Shown here one piece after another: positions 53,691-64,000 of a stretch of DNA of 64,000 nt (positions are counted from its first letter, which is position 1; each line of letters begins with the position of its first letter). The DNA comes from Eledone cirrhosa. Taxonomy: Eukaryota > Mollusca > Cephalopoda > Octopoda > Eledonidae. A program made the translations under genes and the position numbers. The stretch lies in assembly GCA_964016885.1 (NCBI GenBank), contig OZ024744.1:115981302-116045301 (forward strand), read 5' to 3'. The notes beneath the pieces are model-generated. The model was not told the origin of the DNA. It did no database searches and worked only from the letters and a program-made list of their open reading frames with translations.

Positions 53691-55899
53691 CACTCATATC
53701 TTGTATCTATCTCTATGTATATATAATGTCTCTCATATCTTTTCTCTCTCTCTCTCTATATACAATGTCTCTCATATCTTGTCTCTCTCTCTATATATAT
53801 AATGTCTCTCATATCTTGTCTCTCTCTCTATATATATATATAATGTCTCTCATATCTTGTCTCTCTCTCTCTATATATATAATGTCTCTCATATCTTGTC
53901 TCACTCTCTGTATATATATAATGTCTCTCATATCTTGTCTCTCTCTCTCTCTATATATAATGTCACTCATATCTTGTCGCTCTCTCTCTATATATATAAT
54001 GTCACTCATATCTTGTCGCTCTCTCTCTATATATATAATGTCTCTCATATCTTGTCTCTCTCTCTATATATATATAATGTCTCTCATATCTTGTCTCTCT
54101 CTCTCTCTATATATATAATGTCTCTCATATCTTGTCTCTCTCTCTCTATATATATATAATGTCTCTCATATCTTGTCTCTCTCTCTCTCTATCTATATAT
54201 AATGTCTCTCATATCTTGTCTCTCTCTCTATAAATATAATGTCTCTCATATCTTGTCTCTCTCTATATATATAATGTCTCTCATATCTTGTCACTCTCTC
54301 TCTATTTATATAATGTCTCTCATATCTTGTCTCTCTCTCTATATATATAATGTCTCTCATATCTTGTCTCTCTCTCTATATATATATAATGTCTCTCATA
54401 TCTTGTCTCTCTCTCTATATATACAATGTCTCTCATATCTTGTCTCTCTCTCTATATATACAATGTCTCTCATATCTTGTCTCTCTCTCTATATATATAA
54501 TGTCTCTCATATCTTGTCTCTCTCTCTCTATATATATAATGTCTCTCATATCTTGTCTCTCTCTCTATATATATAATGTCTCTCATATCTTGTCTCTCTC
54601 TCTCTATATATAATCTCTATCATATCTTGTCTCTCTCTCTATATATATATAATGTCTCTCATATCTTGTCTCTCTCTATATATATATATAATGTCTCTCA
54701 TATCTTGTCTCTCTCTCTATATATATAATGTCTCTCATATCTTATCTCTCTCTCTATATATATATAATGTCTCTCATATCTTGTCTCTCTCTATATATAT
54801 ATAATGTCTCTCATATCTTGTCTCTCTCTCTCTATATATATAATGTCTCTCATATCTTGTCTCTCTCTATATATATAATGTCTCTCATATCTTGTCACTC
54901 TCTCTCTATATATATAATGCCTCTCATATCTTGTCTCTCTCTCTCTATATATATATAATGTCTCTCATATCTTGTCTCTCTCTCTATATATATATAATGT
55001 CACTCATATCTTGTATCTATCTCTATGTATATATAATGTCTCTCATATCTTTTCTCTCTCTCTCTCTATATATAATGTCTCTCATATCTTGTCTCTCTCT
55101 CTATATATATAATGTCTCTCATATCTTGTCTCTCTCTCTATATATATATATAATGTCTCTCATATCTTGTCTCTCTCTCTATATATATATAATGTCTCTC
55201 ATATCTTGTCTCACTCTCTATATATATATAATGTCTCTCATATCTTGTCTCTCTCTCTATATATATATAATGTCACTCATATCTTGTGGCTCTCTCTCTA
55301 TATATATAATGTCACTCATATCTTTTCGCTCTCTCTCTATATATATAATGTCTCTCATATCTTGTCTCTCTCTCTATATATATATAATGTCTCTCATATC
55401 TTGTCTCTCTCTCTATATATATATATAATGTCTCACATATCTTGTCTCTCTCTCTCTATATATATAATGTCTCTCATATCTTCTCTCTCTCTCTCTCTAT
55501 CTATATATAATGTCTCTCATATCTTGTCCCTCTCTCTATAAATATAATGTCTCTCATATCTTGTCTCTCTCTCTATATATAATGTCTCTCATATCTTGTC
55601 ACTCTCTCTCTATTTATATAATGTCTATCATATCTTGTCTCTCTCTCTCTATATATATATAATGTCTCTCATATCTTGTCTCTCTCTCTCTATATATATA
55701 ATGTCTCTCATATCTTGTCTCTCTCTCTCTATATATACAATGTCTCTCATATCTTGTCTCTCTCTCTATATATACAATGTCTCTCATATCTTGTCTCTCT
55801 CTCTATATATATAATGTCTCTCATATCTTGTCTCTCTCTCTCTATATATATAATGTCTCTCATATCTTGTCTCTCTCTCTATATATATAATGTCTCTCA

Positions 55900-58800
55900 T
55901 ATCTTGTCTCTCTCTGTCTATATATAATGTCTCTCATATCTTGTCTCTCTCTCTCTATATATATAATGTCTCTCATATCTTGTCTCTCTCTCTATATGTA
56001 TATAATGTCTCTCATATCTTGTCTCTCTCTCTATATATATAATGTCTCTCATATCTTGTCTCTCTCTCTATATATATAATGTCTCTCATATCTTGTCTCT
56101 CTCTATATATATAATGTCTCTCATATCTTCTCTCTCTCTCTATATATATAATGTCTCTCATATCTTGTCTCTCTCTCTATATATATTTTATGTCTCTCAT
56201 ATCTTGTCTCTCTGTCTCTCTCTATATATAATGTCTCTCATATCTTGCCTCTCTCTCTATATATATATATAATGTCTCTCATATCTTGTCTCTCTCTCTA
56301 TATACAATGTCTTTCATATCTTGTCTCTCTCTCTATATATATATATAATGTCTCTCATATCTTGTCTCTCTCTCTATATATATATAATGTCTCTCATATC
56401 TTGTCTCTCTCTCTATATATATAATGTCTCTCATATCTTATCTCTCTCTCTATATATATATATATAATGTCTCTCATATCTTGTCTCTGTCTCTCTATAT
56501 ATATATAATGTCTCTCATATCTTGTCTCTCTCTCTATATATATGTAATGTCTCTCATATCTTGTCTCTCTCTCTATATATATAATGTCTCTCATATCTTG
56601 ACTCTCTCTCTATATGTATATAATGTCTCTCATATCTTGTCTCTCTCTCTCTATATATATAATGTCTCTCATATCTTGTCTCTCTCTCTCTATATATATA
56701 ATGTCTCTCATATCTTGTCACTCTCTCTCTCTATATATAATGTCTCTCATATCTTATCTCTCTCTCTATATATATAATGTCTCTCATGTCTTGTCTCTCT
56801 CTCTCTATATATATAATGTCTCTCATATCTTGTCTCTCACTCTCTATATATAATGTCTCTCATATCTTGTCCCTCTCTCTCTATATATATAATGTCTCTC
56901 ATATCTTGTCTCTCTCCCTCTCTCTCTATATAATGTCTCTCATATCTTGTCTCTCTCTCTCTATATATATATAATGTCTCTCATATCTTGTCTCTCTCTC
57001 TATATATATAATGTCTCTCATATCTTGTCTCTCTCTCTATATACATATAATGTCTCTCATATCTTGTCTCTCTCTCTCTATATATAATGTCTCTCATATC
57101 TTGCCTCTCTCTCTCTATATATATATAAAATGTCCCTCATATCTTGTCTCTCTCTCTATATATATATAATGTCTCTCATATCTTGCCCCTCTCTCTCTAT
57201 AAATAATGTTTCTCATATCTTGTCCCTCTCTCTCTATATATATATAATGTCTCTCATATCTTGTCTCTCTCTATATATATATAATGTCTCTCATATCTTG
57301 TCTCTCTCTCTATATATATATAATGTCTCTCATATCTTGTCTCTCTCTCTATATATATAATGTCTCTCATATCTTATCTCTCTCTCTCTATATATATAAA
57401 ATGCCTCTCATATCTTGTCTCTCTCTCTCTATATATATATATAATGTCTCTCATATCTTGTCTCTCTCTCTATATATACAATGTCTCTCATATCTTGTCT
57501 CTCTCTCTATATATATATAATGTCTCTCATATCTTGTCTCTCTCTCTCTCTATATATAATGTCTCTCATAGCTTGTCTCACTCTCTATATATATATAATG
57601 TCTCTCATATCTTGTCTCTCTCTCTCTATATATATATAATGTCTCTCATATCTTGTCTCTCTCTCTCTCTATATATAATGTCTCTCATATCTTGTCTCAC
57701 TCTCTATATATATATAATGTCTCTCATATCTTGTCTCTCTCTCTCTATATATATATAATGTCTCTCATATCTTGTCTCTCTCTCTATATATATATATAAT
57801 GTCTCTCATATCTTGTCTCTCTCTCTATATATATATTATGTCTCTCATATCTTGTCTCTCTCTCTCTATATATATATAATGTCTCTCATATCTTGTCTCT
57901 CTCTCTATATATACAATGTCTCTCATATCTTGTCTCTCTCTCTCTATATATATATAATGTCTCTCATATCTTGTCTCTCTCTATATATATAATGTCTCTC
58001 ATATCTTGTCGCTCTCTCTCTCTATATATAATGTCTCTCATATCTTGTCTCTCTCTATATATATATAATGTCTCTCATATCTTGTCTCTCTCTCTATATA
58101 TACAATGTCTCTCATATCTTCTCTCTCTCTCTATATATATATAATGTCTCTCATATCTTGTCTCTCTCTCTATATATACAATGTCTCTCATGTCTTGTCT
58201 CTTTCTCTATATATATATATAATGTCTCTCATATCTTGTCTCTCTCTATATATATATATAATGTCTCTCATATCTTGTCTCTCTCTCTATATATATAATG
58301 TCTCTCATATCTTATCTCTCTCTCTATATATATATAAAGTCTCTCATATCTTGTCTCTCTCTCTATATATAATGTCTCTCATATCTTGTGTCTCTCTCTC
58401 TCTATATATATATAATGTCTCTCATATCTTGTCTCTCTCTCTATATATATAATGTCTCTCATATCTTGTCTCTCTCTCTCTCTATATATAATGTCTCTCA
58501 TATCTTGTCTCTCTCTATATATATAATGTCTCTCATATCTTGTATCTCTCTCTATATATATAATGTCTCTCATATCTTGTCTCTCTCTCTATATATATAA
58601 TGTCTCTCATATCTTGTCTTTCTCTATATATATAATGTCTCTCATATCTTGTCTCTCTCTCTATATATATAATGTCTCTCATATCTTGTCTCTCTCTCTA
58701 TATATATATAATGTCTCTCATATCTTGTCTCTCTGTCTCTCTCTATATATAATGTCTCTCATATCTTGTCTCTCTCTCTATATATATATAAAGTCTCTCA

Positions 58801-59258
58801 TATCTTGTCTCTCTCTCTATATACAATGTCTCTCATATCTTGTCTCTCTCTCTCTATATATATATAATGTCTCTCATATCTTGTCTCTCTCTCTATATAT
58901 ATAATGTCTCTCATATCTTGTCTCTCTCTCTATATATATAATGTCTCTCATATCTTATCTCTCTCTCTATATATATATATAATGTCTCTCATATCTTGTC
59001 TCTGTCTCTCTATATATATATAATGTCTCTCATATCTTGTCTCTCTCTCTCTATATATTTATGTAATGTCTCTCATATCTTGTCTCTCTCTCTATATATA
59101 TAATGTCTCTCATATCTTGTCTCTCTCTCTATATGTATATAATGTCTCTCATATCTTGTCTCTCTCTCTCTATATATATAATGTCTCTCATATCTTGTCT
59201 CTCTCTCTATATATATATAATGTCTCTCATATCTTGTCTCTCTCTCTCTATATATATA
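55900..59258. repeat. Diverged return of the 2.5-kb HOR
   Basis: Satellite only. This stretch carries the marker order of 10.9-15.9 kb again. The CTTGTCTCTGTCTCTCTATA unit is at about 56,484 and 58,997 (spacing 2,513 bp; partner at about 12,662). The ATATGTATATAATG unit is at about 56,612 and 59,132 (partner 12,797). The TATAAATAATGTTTCTC unit is at about 57,199 (partner 13,388). It differs from the left copies by many single changes, for example CTTGACTC near 56,598 and ATATTTATGTAATG near 59,056. It is therefore an older relative and not a recent copy. At about 59,259 it switches abruptly to domain 3 sequence. Confidence 0.78.
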
Positions 59259-62200
59259 ATGTCTCTCATATCTTGTCTCTCTCTCTATATATATATAATG
59301 TCTCTCATATATTGTCTCTCTCTATATATATATAATGTCTCTCATATCTTATCTCTCTCTCTATATATAAAATGCCTCTCATATCTTGTCTCTCTCTCTA
59401 TATATATATATAATGTCTCTCATATCTTGTCTCTCTCTCTATATATATATAATTGTTTCGACTTTTGGCACAAGGCCAGCAATTAACCAGTGCATTACTG
59501 GTACTTTATTTTATCGACCCCGTAAGGATGAAAGGCAAAATGTCACTCATATCTTGTATCTATCTCTATGTATATATAATGTCTCTCATATCTTTTCTCT
59601 CTCTCTCTATATATATAATGTCTCTCATATCTTGTCTCTCTCTCTATATATATAATGTCTCTCATATCTTGTCTCTCTCTCTATATATATATATATAACG
59701 TCTCTCATATCTTGTCTCTCTCTCTATATATATAATGTCTCTCATATCTTGTCTCTCTCTCTCTCTATATATAATGTCTCTCATATCTTGTCTCACTCTC
59801 TATATATATATAATGTCTCTCATATCTTGTCTCTCTCTCTCTCTATATATATAATGTCACTCATATCTTGTCGCTCTCTCTCTATATATATAATGTCACA
59901 CATATCTTGTCGCTCTTTCTCTATATATATAATGTCTCTCATATCTTGTCTCTCTCTCTATATATATGTAATGTCTCTCATATCTTGTCTCTCTCTCTCT
60001 CTATATATATAATGTCTCTCATATCTTGTCTCTCTCTCTATATATATATAATGTCTCTCATATCTTGTCTCTCTCTCTATAAATATAATGTCTCTCATAT
60101 CTTGTCTCTCTCTCTATATATATAATGTCTCTCATATCTTGTCACTCTCTCTCTATTTATATAATGTCTCTCATATCTTGTCTCTCCCTCTATATATATA
60201 ATGTCTCTCTTATCTTGTCTCTCTCTCTCTATATATATAATGTCTCTCATATCTTGTCTCTCTCTCTATATAAACAATGTCTCTCATATCTTGTCTCTCT
60301 CTCTATATATATACAATGTCTCTCATATCTTGTCTCTCTCTCTATATATATATAATGTCACTCATATCTTGTATCTATCTCTATGTATATATAATGTCTC
60401 TCATATCTTTTCTCTCTCTCTCTCTATATATAATGTCTCTCATATCTTGTCTCTCTCTCTCTATATATATAATGTCTCTCATATCTTGCATCTCTCTCTC
60501 TCTATATATATATATAATGTCTCTCATATCTTGTCTCTCTCTCTATATATATATATAATGTCTCTCATATCTTGTCTCTCTCTCTCTATATATATAATGT
60601 CTCTCATATCTTGTCTCTCTCTCTCTATATATATAATGTCTCTCATATCTTGTCTCTCTCTCTCTATATATATAATGTCTCTCATATCTTGTCTCTCTCT
60701 CTCTATATATATATAATGTCTCTCATATCTTGTCTCTCTCTCTATATATATATAATGTCTCTCATATCTTGTCTCTCTCTCTCTCTATCTATATATAATG
60801 TCTCTCATATCTTGTCTCTCTCTCTATAAATATAATGTCTCTCATATCTTGTCCCTCTCTATATATATAATGTCTCTCATATCTTGTCTCTCTCTCTATA
60901 TATATAATGTCTCTCATATCTTGTCTCTCTCTCTATATATATATAATGTCTCTCATATCTTGTCTCTCTCTCTATATATACAATGTCTCTCATATCTTGT
61001 CTCTCTCTCTATATATACAATGTCTCTCATATCTTGTCTCTCTCTCTATATATATAATGTCTCTCATATCTTGTCTCTCTCTCTCTATATATATAATGTC
61101 TCTCATATCTTGTCTCTCTCTCTATAAATATAATGTCTCTCATATCTTGTCTCTCTCTCTCTATATATAATCTCTATCATATCTTGTCTCTCTCTCTCTC
61201 TATATATAATGTCTCTCATATCTTGTCTCTCTCTCTCTATATATATAATGTCTCTCATATCTTGTCTCTCTCTCTATATATATAATGTCTCTCATATCTT
61301 ATCTCTCTCTCTATATATATATAATGTCTCTCATATCTTGTCTCTCTCTATATATATATAATGTCTCTCATATCTTGTCTCTCTCTCTCTATATATATAA
61401 TGTCTCTCATATCTTGTCTCTCTCTATATATATAATGTCTCTCATATCTTGTCACTCTCTCTCTATATATATAATGCCTCTCATATCTTGTCTCTCTCTC
61501 TCTATATATATATAATGTCTCTCATATCTTGTCTCTCTCTCTATATATATATAATGTCACTCATATCTTGTATCTATCTCTATGTATATATAATGTCTCT
61601 CATATCTTTTCTTTCTCTCTCTCTATATATAATGTCTCTCATATCTTGTCTCTCTCTCTATATATATAATGTCTTTCATATCTTGTCTCTCTCTCTATAT
61701 ATATATATAATGTCTCTCATATCTTGTCTCTCTCTCTCTATATATATAATGTCTCTCATATCTTGTCTCACTCTCTATATATATATAATGTCTCTCATAT
61801 CTTGTCTCTCTCTCTCTCTATATATATAATGTCACTCATATCTTGTCGCTCTCTCTCTATATATATAATGTCACTCATATCTTGTCGCACTCTCTCTATA
61901 TATATAATGTCTCTCATATCTTGTCTCTCTCTCTCTATATATAATGTCTCTCATATCTTGTCTCTCTCCATATATATAATGTCTCTCATATCTTGTCACT
62001 CTCTCTCTATTTATATAATGTCTCTCATATCTTGTCTCTCCCTCTATATATATAATGTCTCTCTTATCTTGTCTCTCTCTCTCTATATATATAATGTCTC
62101 TCATATCTTGTCTCTCTCTCTATATAAACAATGTCTCTCATATCTTGTCTCTCTCTCTATATATATACAATGTCTCTCATATCTTGTCTCTCTCTCTATA

Positions 62201-62463
62201 TATATATAATGTCACTCATATCTTGTATCTATCTCTATGTATATATAATGTCTCTCATATCTTTTCTCTCTCTCTCTATATATATAATGTCTCTCATATC
62301 TTTATCTCTCTCTCTATATATATATATATAATGTCTCTCATATCTTGTCTCTCTCTCTCTATATATATATAATGTCTCTCATATCTTGTCTCTCTCTCTC
62401 TATATATATAATGTCTCTCATATCTTGTCTCTCTCTCTCTATATATATAATGTCTCTCATATC
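59259..62463. repeat. Second copy of 48,755-52,036 (10.5-kb offset)
   Basis: This stretch matches 48,755 onward at +10,504 bp, then +10,466 after a 38-bp unit is lost near 60.87 kb, then +10,427 after another unit is lost near 62.28 kb. It includes the truncated SINE with identical junctions. At about 62,464 the partner changes: from here to the end of the window the match is to 54,892-56,428 at +7,572 bp. The difference, about 2,855 bp, corresponds to the 1,586-bp repeats of copy 1 and one partial round, so this copy is either contracted or closer to the ancestral state. Confidence 0.86.
59451..59539 (-). mobile_element. 5'-truncated SINE, duplicate of the copy at 48,947
   Basis: Base-for-base the same 89-bp fragment with the same left and right junctions as 48,947-49,035, exactly 10,504 bp away and inside a long matching stretch. 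It was copied along with the satellite by segmental duplication and is not a separate insertion. As in the first copy, the tRNA head and both Pol III boxes are missing. Confidence 0.9.
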
Positions 62464-64000
62464 TTGTCTCTCTCTCTCTATATATATAATGCCTCTCATA
62501 TCTTGTCTCTCTCTCTCTATATATATATAATGTCTCTCATATCTTGTCTCTCTCTCTATATATATATAATGTCACTCATATCTTGTATCTATCTCTATGT
62601 ATATATAATGTCTCTCATATCTTTTCTCTCTCTCTCTCTATATATAATGTCTCTCATATCTTGTCTCTCTCTCTATATATATAATGTCTCTCATATCTTG
62701 TCTCTCTCTCTATATATATATATAATGTCTCTCATATCTTGTCTCTCTCTCTCTATATATATAATGTCTCTCATATCTTGTCTCACTCTCTATATATATA
62801 TAATGTCTCTCATATCTTGTCTCTCTCTCTATATATATATAATGTCACTCATATCTTGTGGCTCTCTCTCTATATATATAATGTCACTCATATCTTTTCG
62901 CTCTCTCTCTATATATATAATGTCTCTCATATCTTGTCTCTCTCTCTATATATATATAATGTCTCTCATATCTTGTCTCTCTCTCTATATATATATATAA
63001 TGTCTCACATATCTTGTCTCTCTCTCTCTATATATATAATGTCTCTCATATCTTCTCTCTCTCTCTCTCTATCTATATATAATGTCTCTCATATCTTGTC
63101 CCTCTCTCTATAAATATAATGTCTCTCATATCTTGTCTCTCTCTCTATATATAATGTCTCTCATATCTTGTCACTCTCTCTCTATTTATATAATGTCTAT
63201 CATATCTTGTCTCTCTCTCTCTATATATATATAATGTCTCTCATATCTTGTCTCTCTCTCTCTATATATATAATGTCTCTCATATCTTGTCTCTCTCTCT
63301 CTATATATACAATGTCTCTCATATCTTGTCTCTCTCTCTATATATACAATGTCTCTCATATCTTGTCTCTCTCTCTATATATATAATGTCTCTCATATCT
63401 TGTCTCTCTCTCGCTATATATATAATGTCTCTCATATCTTGTCTCTCTCTCTATATATATAATGTCTCTCATATCTTGTCTCTCTCTGTCTATATATAAT
63501 GTCTATCATATCTTGTCTCTCTCTCTCTATATATATAATGTCTCTCATATCTTGTCTCTCTCTCTATATGTATATAATGTCTCTCATATCTTGTCTCTCT
63601 CTCTATATATATAATGTCTCTCATATCTTGTCTCTCTCTCTATATATATAATGTCTCTCATATCTTGTCTCTCTCTATATATATAATGTCTCTCATATCT
63701 TCTCTCTCTCTATATATATATAATGTCTCTCATATCTTGTCTCTCTCTCTCTATATATTTTATGTCTCTCATATCTTGTCTCTCTGTCTCTCTCTATATA
63801 TAATGTCTCTCATATCTTGCCTCTCTCTCTATATATATATATAATGTCTCTCATATCTTGTCTCTCTCTCTATATACAATGTCTTTCATATCTTGTCTCT
63901 CTCTCTATATATATATATAATGTCTCTCATATCTTGTCTCTCTCTCTATATATATATAATGTCTCTCATATCTTGTCTCTCTCTCTATATATATAATGTC
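62464..64000. repeat. Second copy of 54,892-56,428
   Basis: Satellite only, matching 54,892-56,428 at +7,572 bp to the end of the window. Landmarks include the CTTGTGGCTC unit (about 55,282 and 62,854), the CTTTTCGCTC unit (about 55,321 and 62,893), the CTCTCTGTCTATATATAATG unit (about 55,910 and 63,482) and the ATATTTTATGTCTC unit (about 56,183 and 63,755). Small differences are present, for example CTCTCTCGCTATA near 63,410 in place of CTCTCTCTCTATA. Confidence 0.85.

Larger units (their letters stand above)
49036..55900. repeat. HOR domain 3 with 1,586-bp inner repeats
   Basis: Satellite only. The unit class TCACTCATATCTTGTATC plus TATCTCTATGTATATATAAT is dense here (49,037, 49,852, 51,089, 51,743, 52,677, 53,331, 53,690 and about 55,007). 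It marks an inner HOR in which about 50,700-52,100 is repeated at +1,586 bp, with a third, partial round up to about 55.0 kb. Units with GTCACTCTCTCTCTATTTATATAAT also recur at about 49,640, 50,384, 51,530, 53,116, 54,292 and 55,600. Most of this domain is repeated after 59.26 kb. Confidence 0.83.
1120..57215. repeat. Marker unit family TATAAATAATGTTTCTC
   Basis: Units in which a CCCTCTCTCTC tract is followed by TATAAATAATGTTTCTC occur about twenty times. Examples are near 1,123, 3,441, 4,139, 6,293, 7,267, 9,848, 11,712, 13,388, 14,210, 15,889, 17,606, 21,396, 23,117, 27,354, 29,338, 31,013, 32,740, 36,788, 41,767 and 57,198. A sister form with AATGTCTCTC in place of AATGTTTCTC is found at about 35,677, 43,697 and 46,407. 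The family spans all domains, so it predates their separation. Confidence 0.8.
40700..62610. repeat. Marker unit family GTATCTATCTCTATGTATAT (16 copies)
   Basis: Sixteen units read TCACTCATATCTTGTATC and then TATCTCTATGTATATATAAT, at about 40,703, 44,706, 48,299, 49,037, 49,852, 51,089, 51,743, 52,677, 53,331, 53,690, 55,007, 59,541, 60,356, 61,555, 62,213 and 62,572. Almost every one is followed by a unit with CTTTTCTC in place of CTTGTCTC. None is seen before 40.7 kb, so this is a domain-specific variant that spread after domains 1 and 3 parted. Two of the sixteen sit directly at the truncated SINEs. Confidence 0.83.
1..64000. repeat. Tandem satellite array, ~38-bp TC/TA unit
   Basis: The whole window is a head-to-tail array of a unit of about 37-41 bp, all in one orientation. 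Each unit has three parts. The first is a core, AATGTCTCTCATATCTTG, that changes by at most one or two substitutions in most copies. The second is a pure (TC)n run, usually 4-7 repeats. The third is a pure (TA)n run, usually 3-6 repeats, that ends in the next core's AATG. Unit lengths differ mostly in steps of 2 bp, as expected from dinucleotide slippage in the two runs. No inversion of the array was seen. The only non-satellite DNA is the three SINE pieces. The array runs off both ends of the window, so its true length is unknown. I do not recognise it as a named satellite family. No function can be read from the sequence; centromeric, heterochromatic or plain intergenic placement are all possible. 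Confidence 0.98.

Noticed and set aside
1..64000. CRISPR array, because of short regularly spaced repeats
   Set aside because: There are no unique spacers: the intervals are themselves TC and TA runs. No cas genes are present, and the SINEs point to an animal genome.
1..64000. TATA boxes and core promoters at every unit
   Set aside because: TATATATAA occurs in nearly every unit as part of the (TA)n run. Without transcript evidence it has no predictive value.
1..64000. Telomeric repeat array
   Set aside because: The unit is not TTAGGG-like and is much longer; no telomere-type G-rich strand is present. A subtelomeric position cannot be excluded.

Overview
This window holds no protein-coding gene that I can support. 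It is one continuous 64-kb tandem satellite (minisatellite) array, broken only by three short pieces of a tRNA-derived SINE. The basic unit is about 37-41 bp: a conserved 18-bp core (AATGTCTCTCATATCTTG on the + strand), then a (TC)n run of about 4-9 repeats, then a (TA)n run of about 3-8 repeats that leads into the next core. At about 38 bp per unit, the window holds roughly 1,650-1,700 units. The + strand is pyrimidine-rich, with only about two G per unit, and CpG is almost absent outside the SINEs and a few variant units.

Organism: the SINE pieces (39,536-39,724; 48,947-49,035; 59,451-59,539) carry blocks I recognise from SINEs that are widespread in coleoid cephalopods (octopus, squid, cuttlefish). 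On the + strand these are the GGCACAAGGCCAGCAATT block, the TTTATCGACCCCGTAAGGATG block and the CTCGGCGGGATTTGAACTCA block. A mollusc nuclear genome, most likely a cephalopod, is the best reading. I cannot name the species or chromosomal position.

Layout: variant units recur in fixed order and define nested higher-order repeats (HORs). From 1 to about 10.9 kb the HOR period is about 2.6-3.2 kb, with a 975-bp tandem duplication at about 5.7-7.7 kb and a 234-bp one near 8.8-9.2 kb. From 10,936 to 15,931 there is a 2,498-bp tandem duplication. From about 14.4 to 25.5 kb there is a 5,511-bp tandem duplication that overlaps the second 2,498-bp copy. From about 25.66 to 35.45 kb there is a composite copy of 7.9-13.1 kb joined to about 15.2-20 kb, with the 2,498-bp block present only once. 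From about 35.45 to 48.9 kb there is a mosaic with a spacing of about 4.98 kb and the full-length SINE. From 48.9 to about 55.9 kb there is a 1,586-bp HOR and the first truncated SINE. From about 55.9 to 59.26 kb there is a diverged return of the 2.5-kb HOR. From 59.26 kb to the end there is a second copy of 48.75-56.4 kb, including the truncated SINE, lacking about 2.9 kb of the 1,586-bp repeats.

All long open reading frames are passive translations of the repeat. Unit lengths that are multiples of 3 keep a frame open, every core supplies an ATG, and the TA run supplies a TAA. The biological interest lies in the array's evolution: nested unequal exchange, SINE insertions with SINE-free paralogous sites in the same window, sliding of the TC/TA boundary at constant length, and in its physical character (a triplex-prone TC tract next to a (TA)n tract in every unit).
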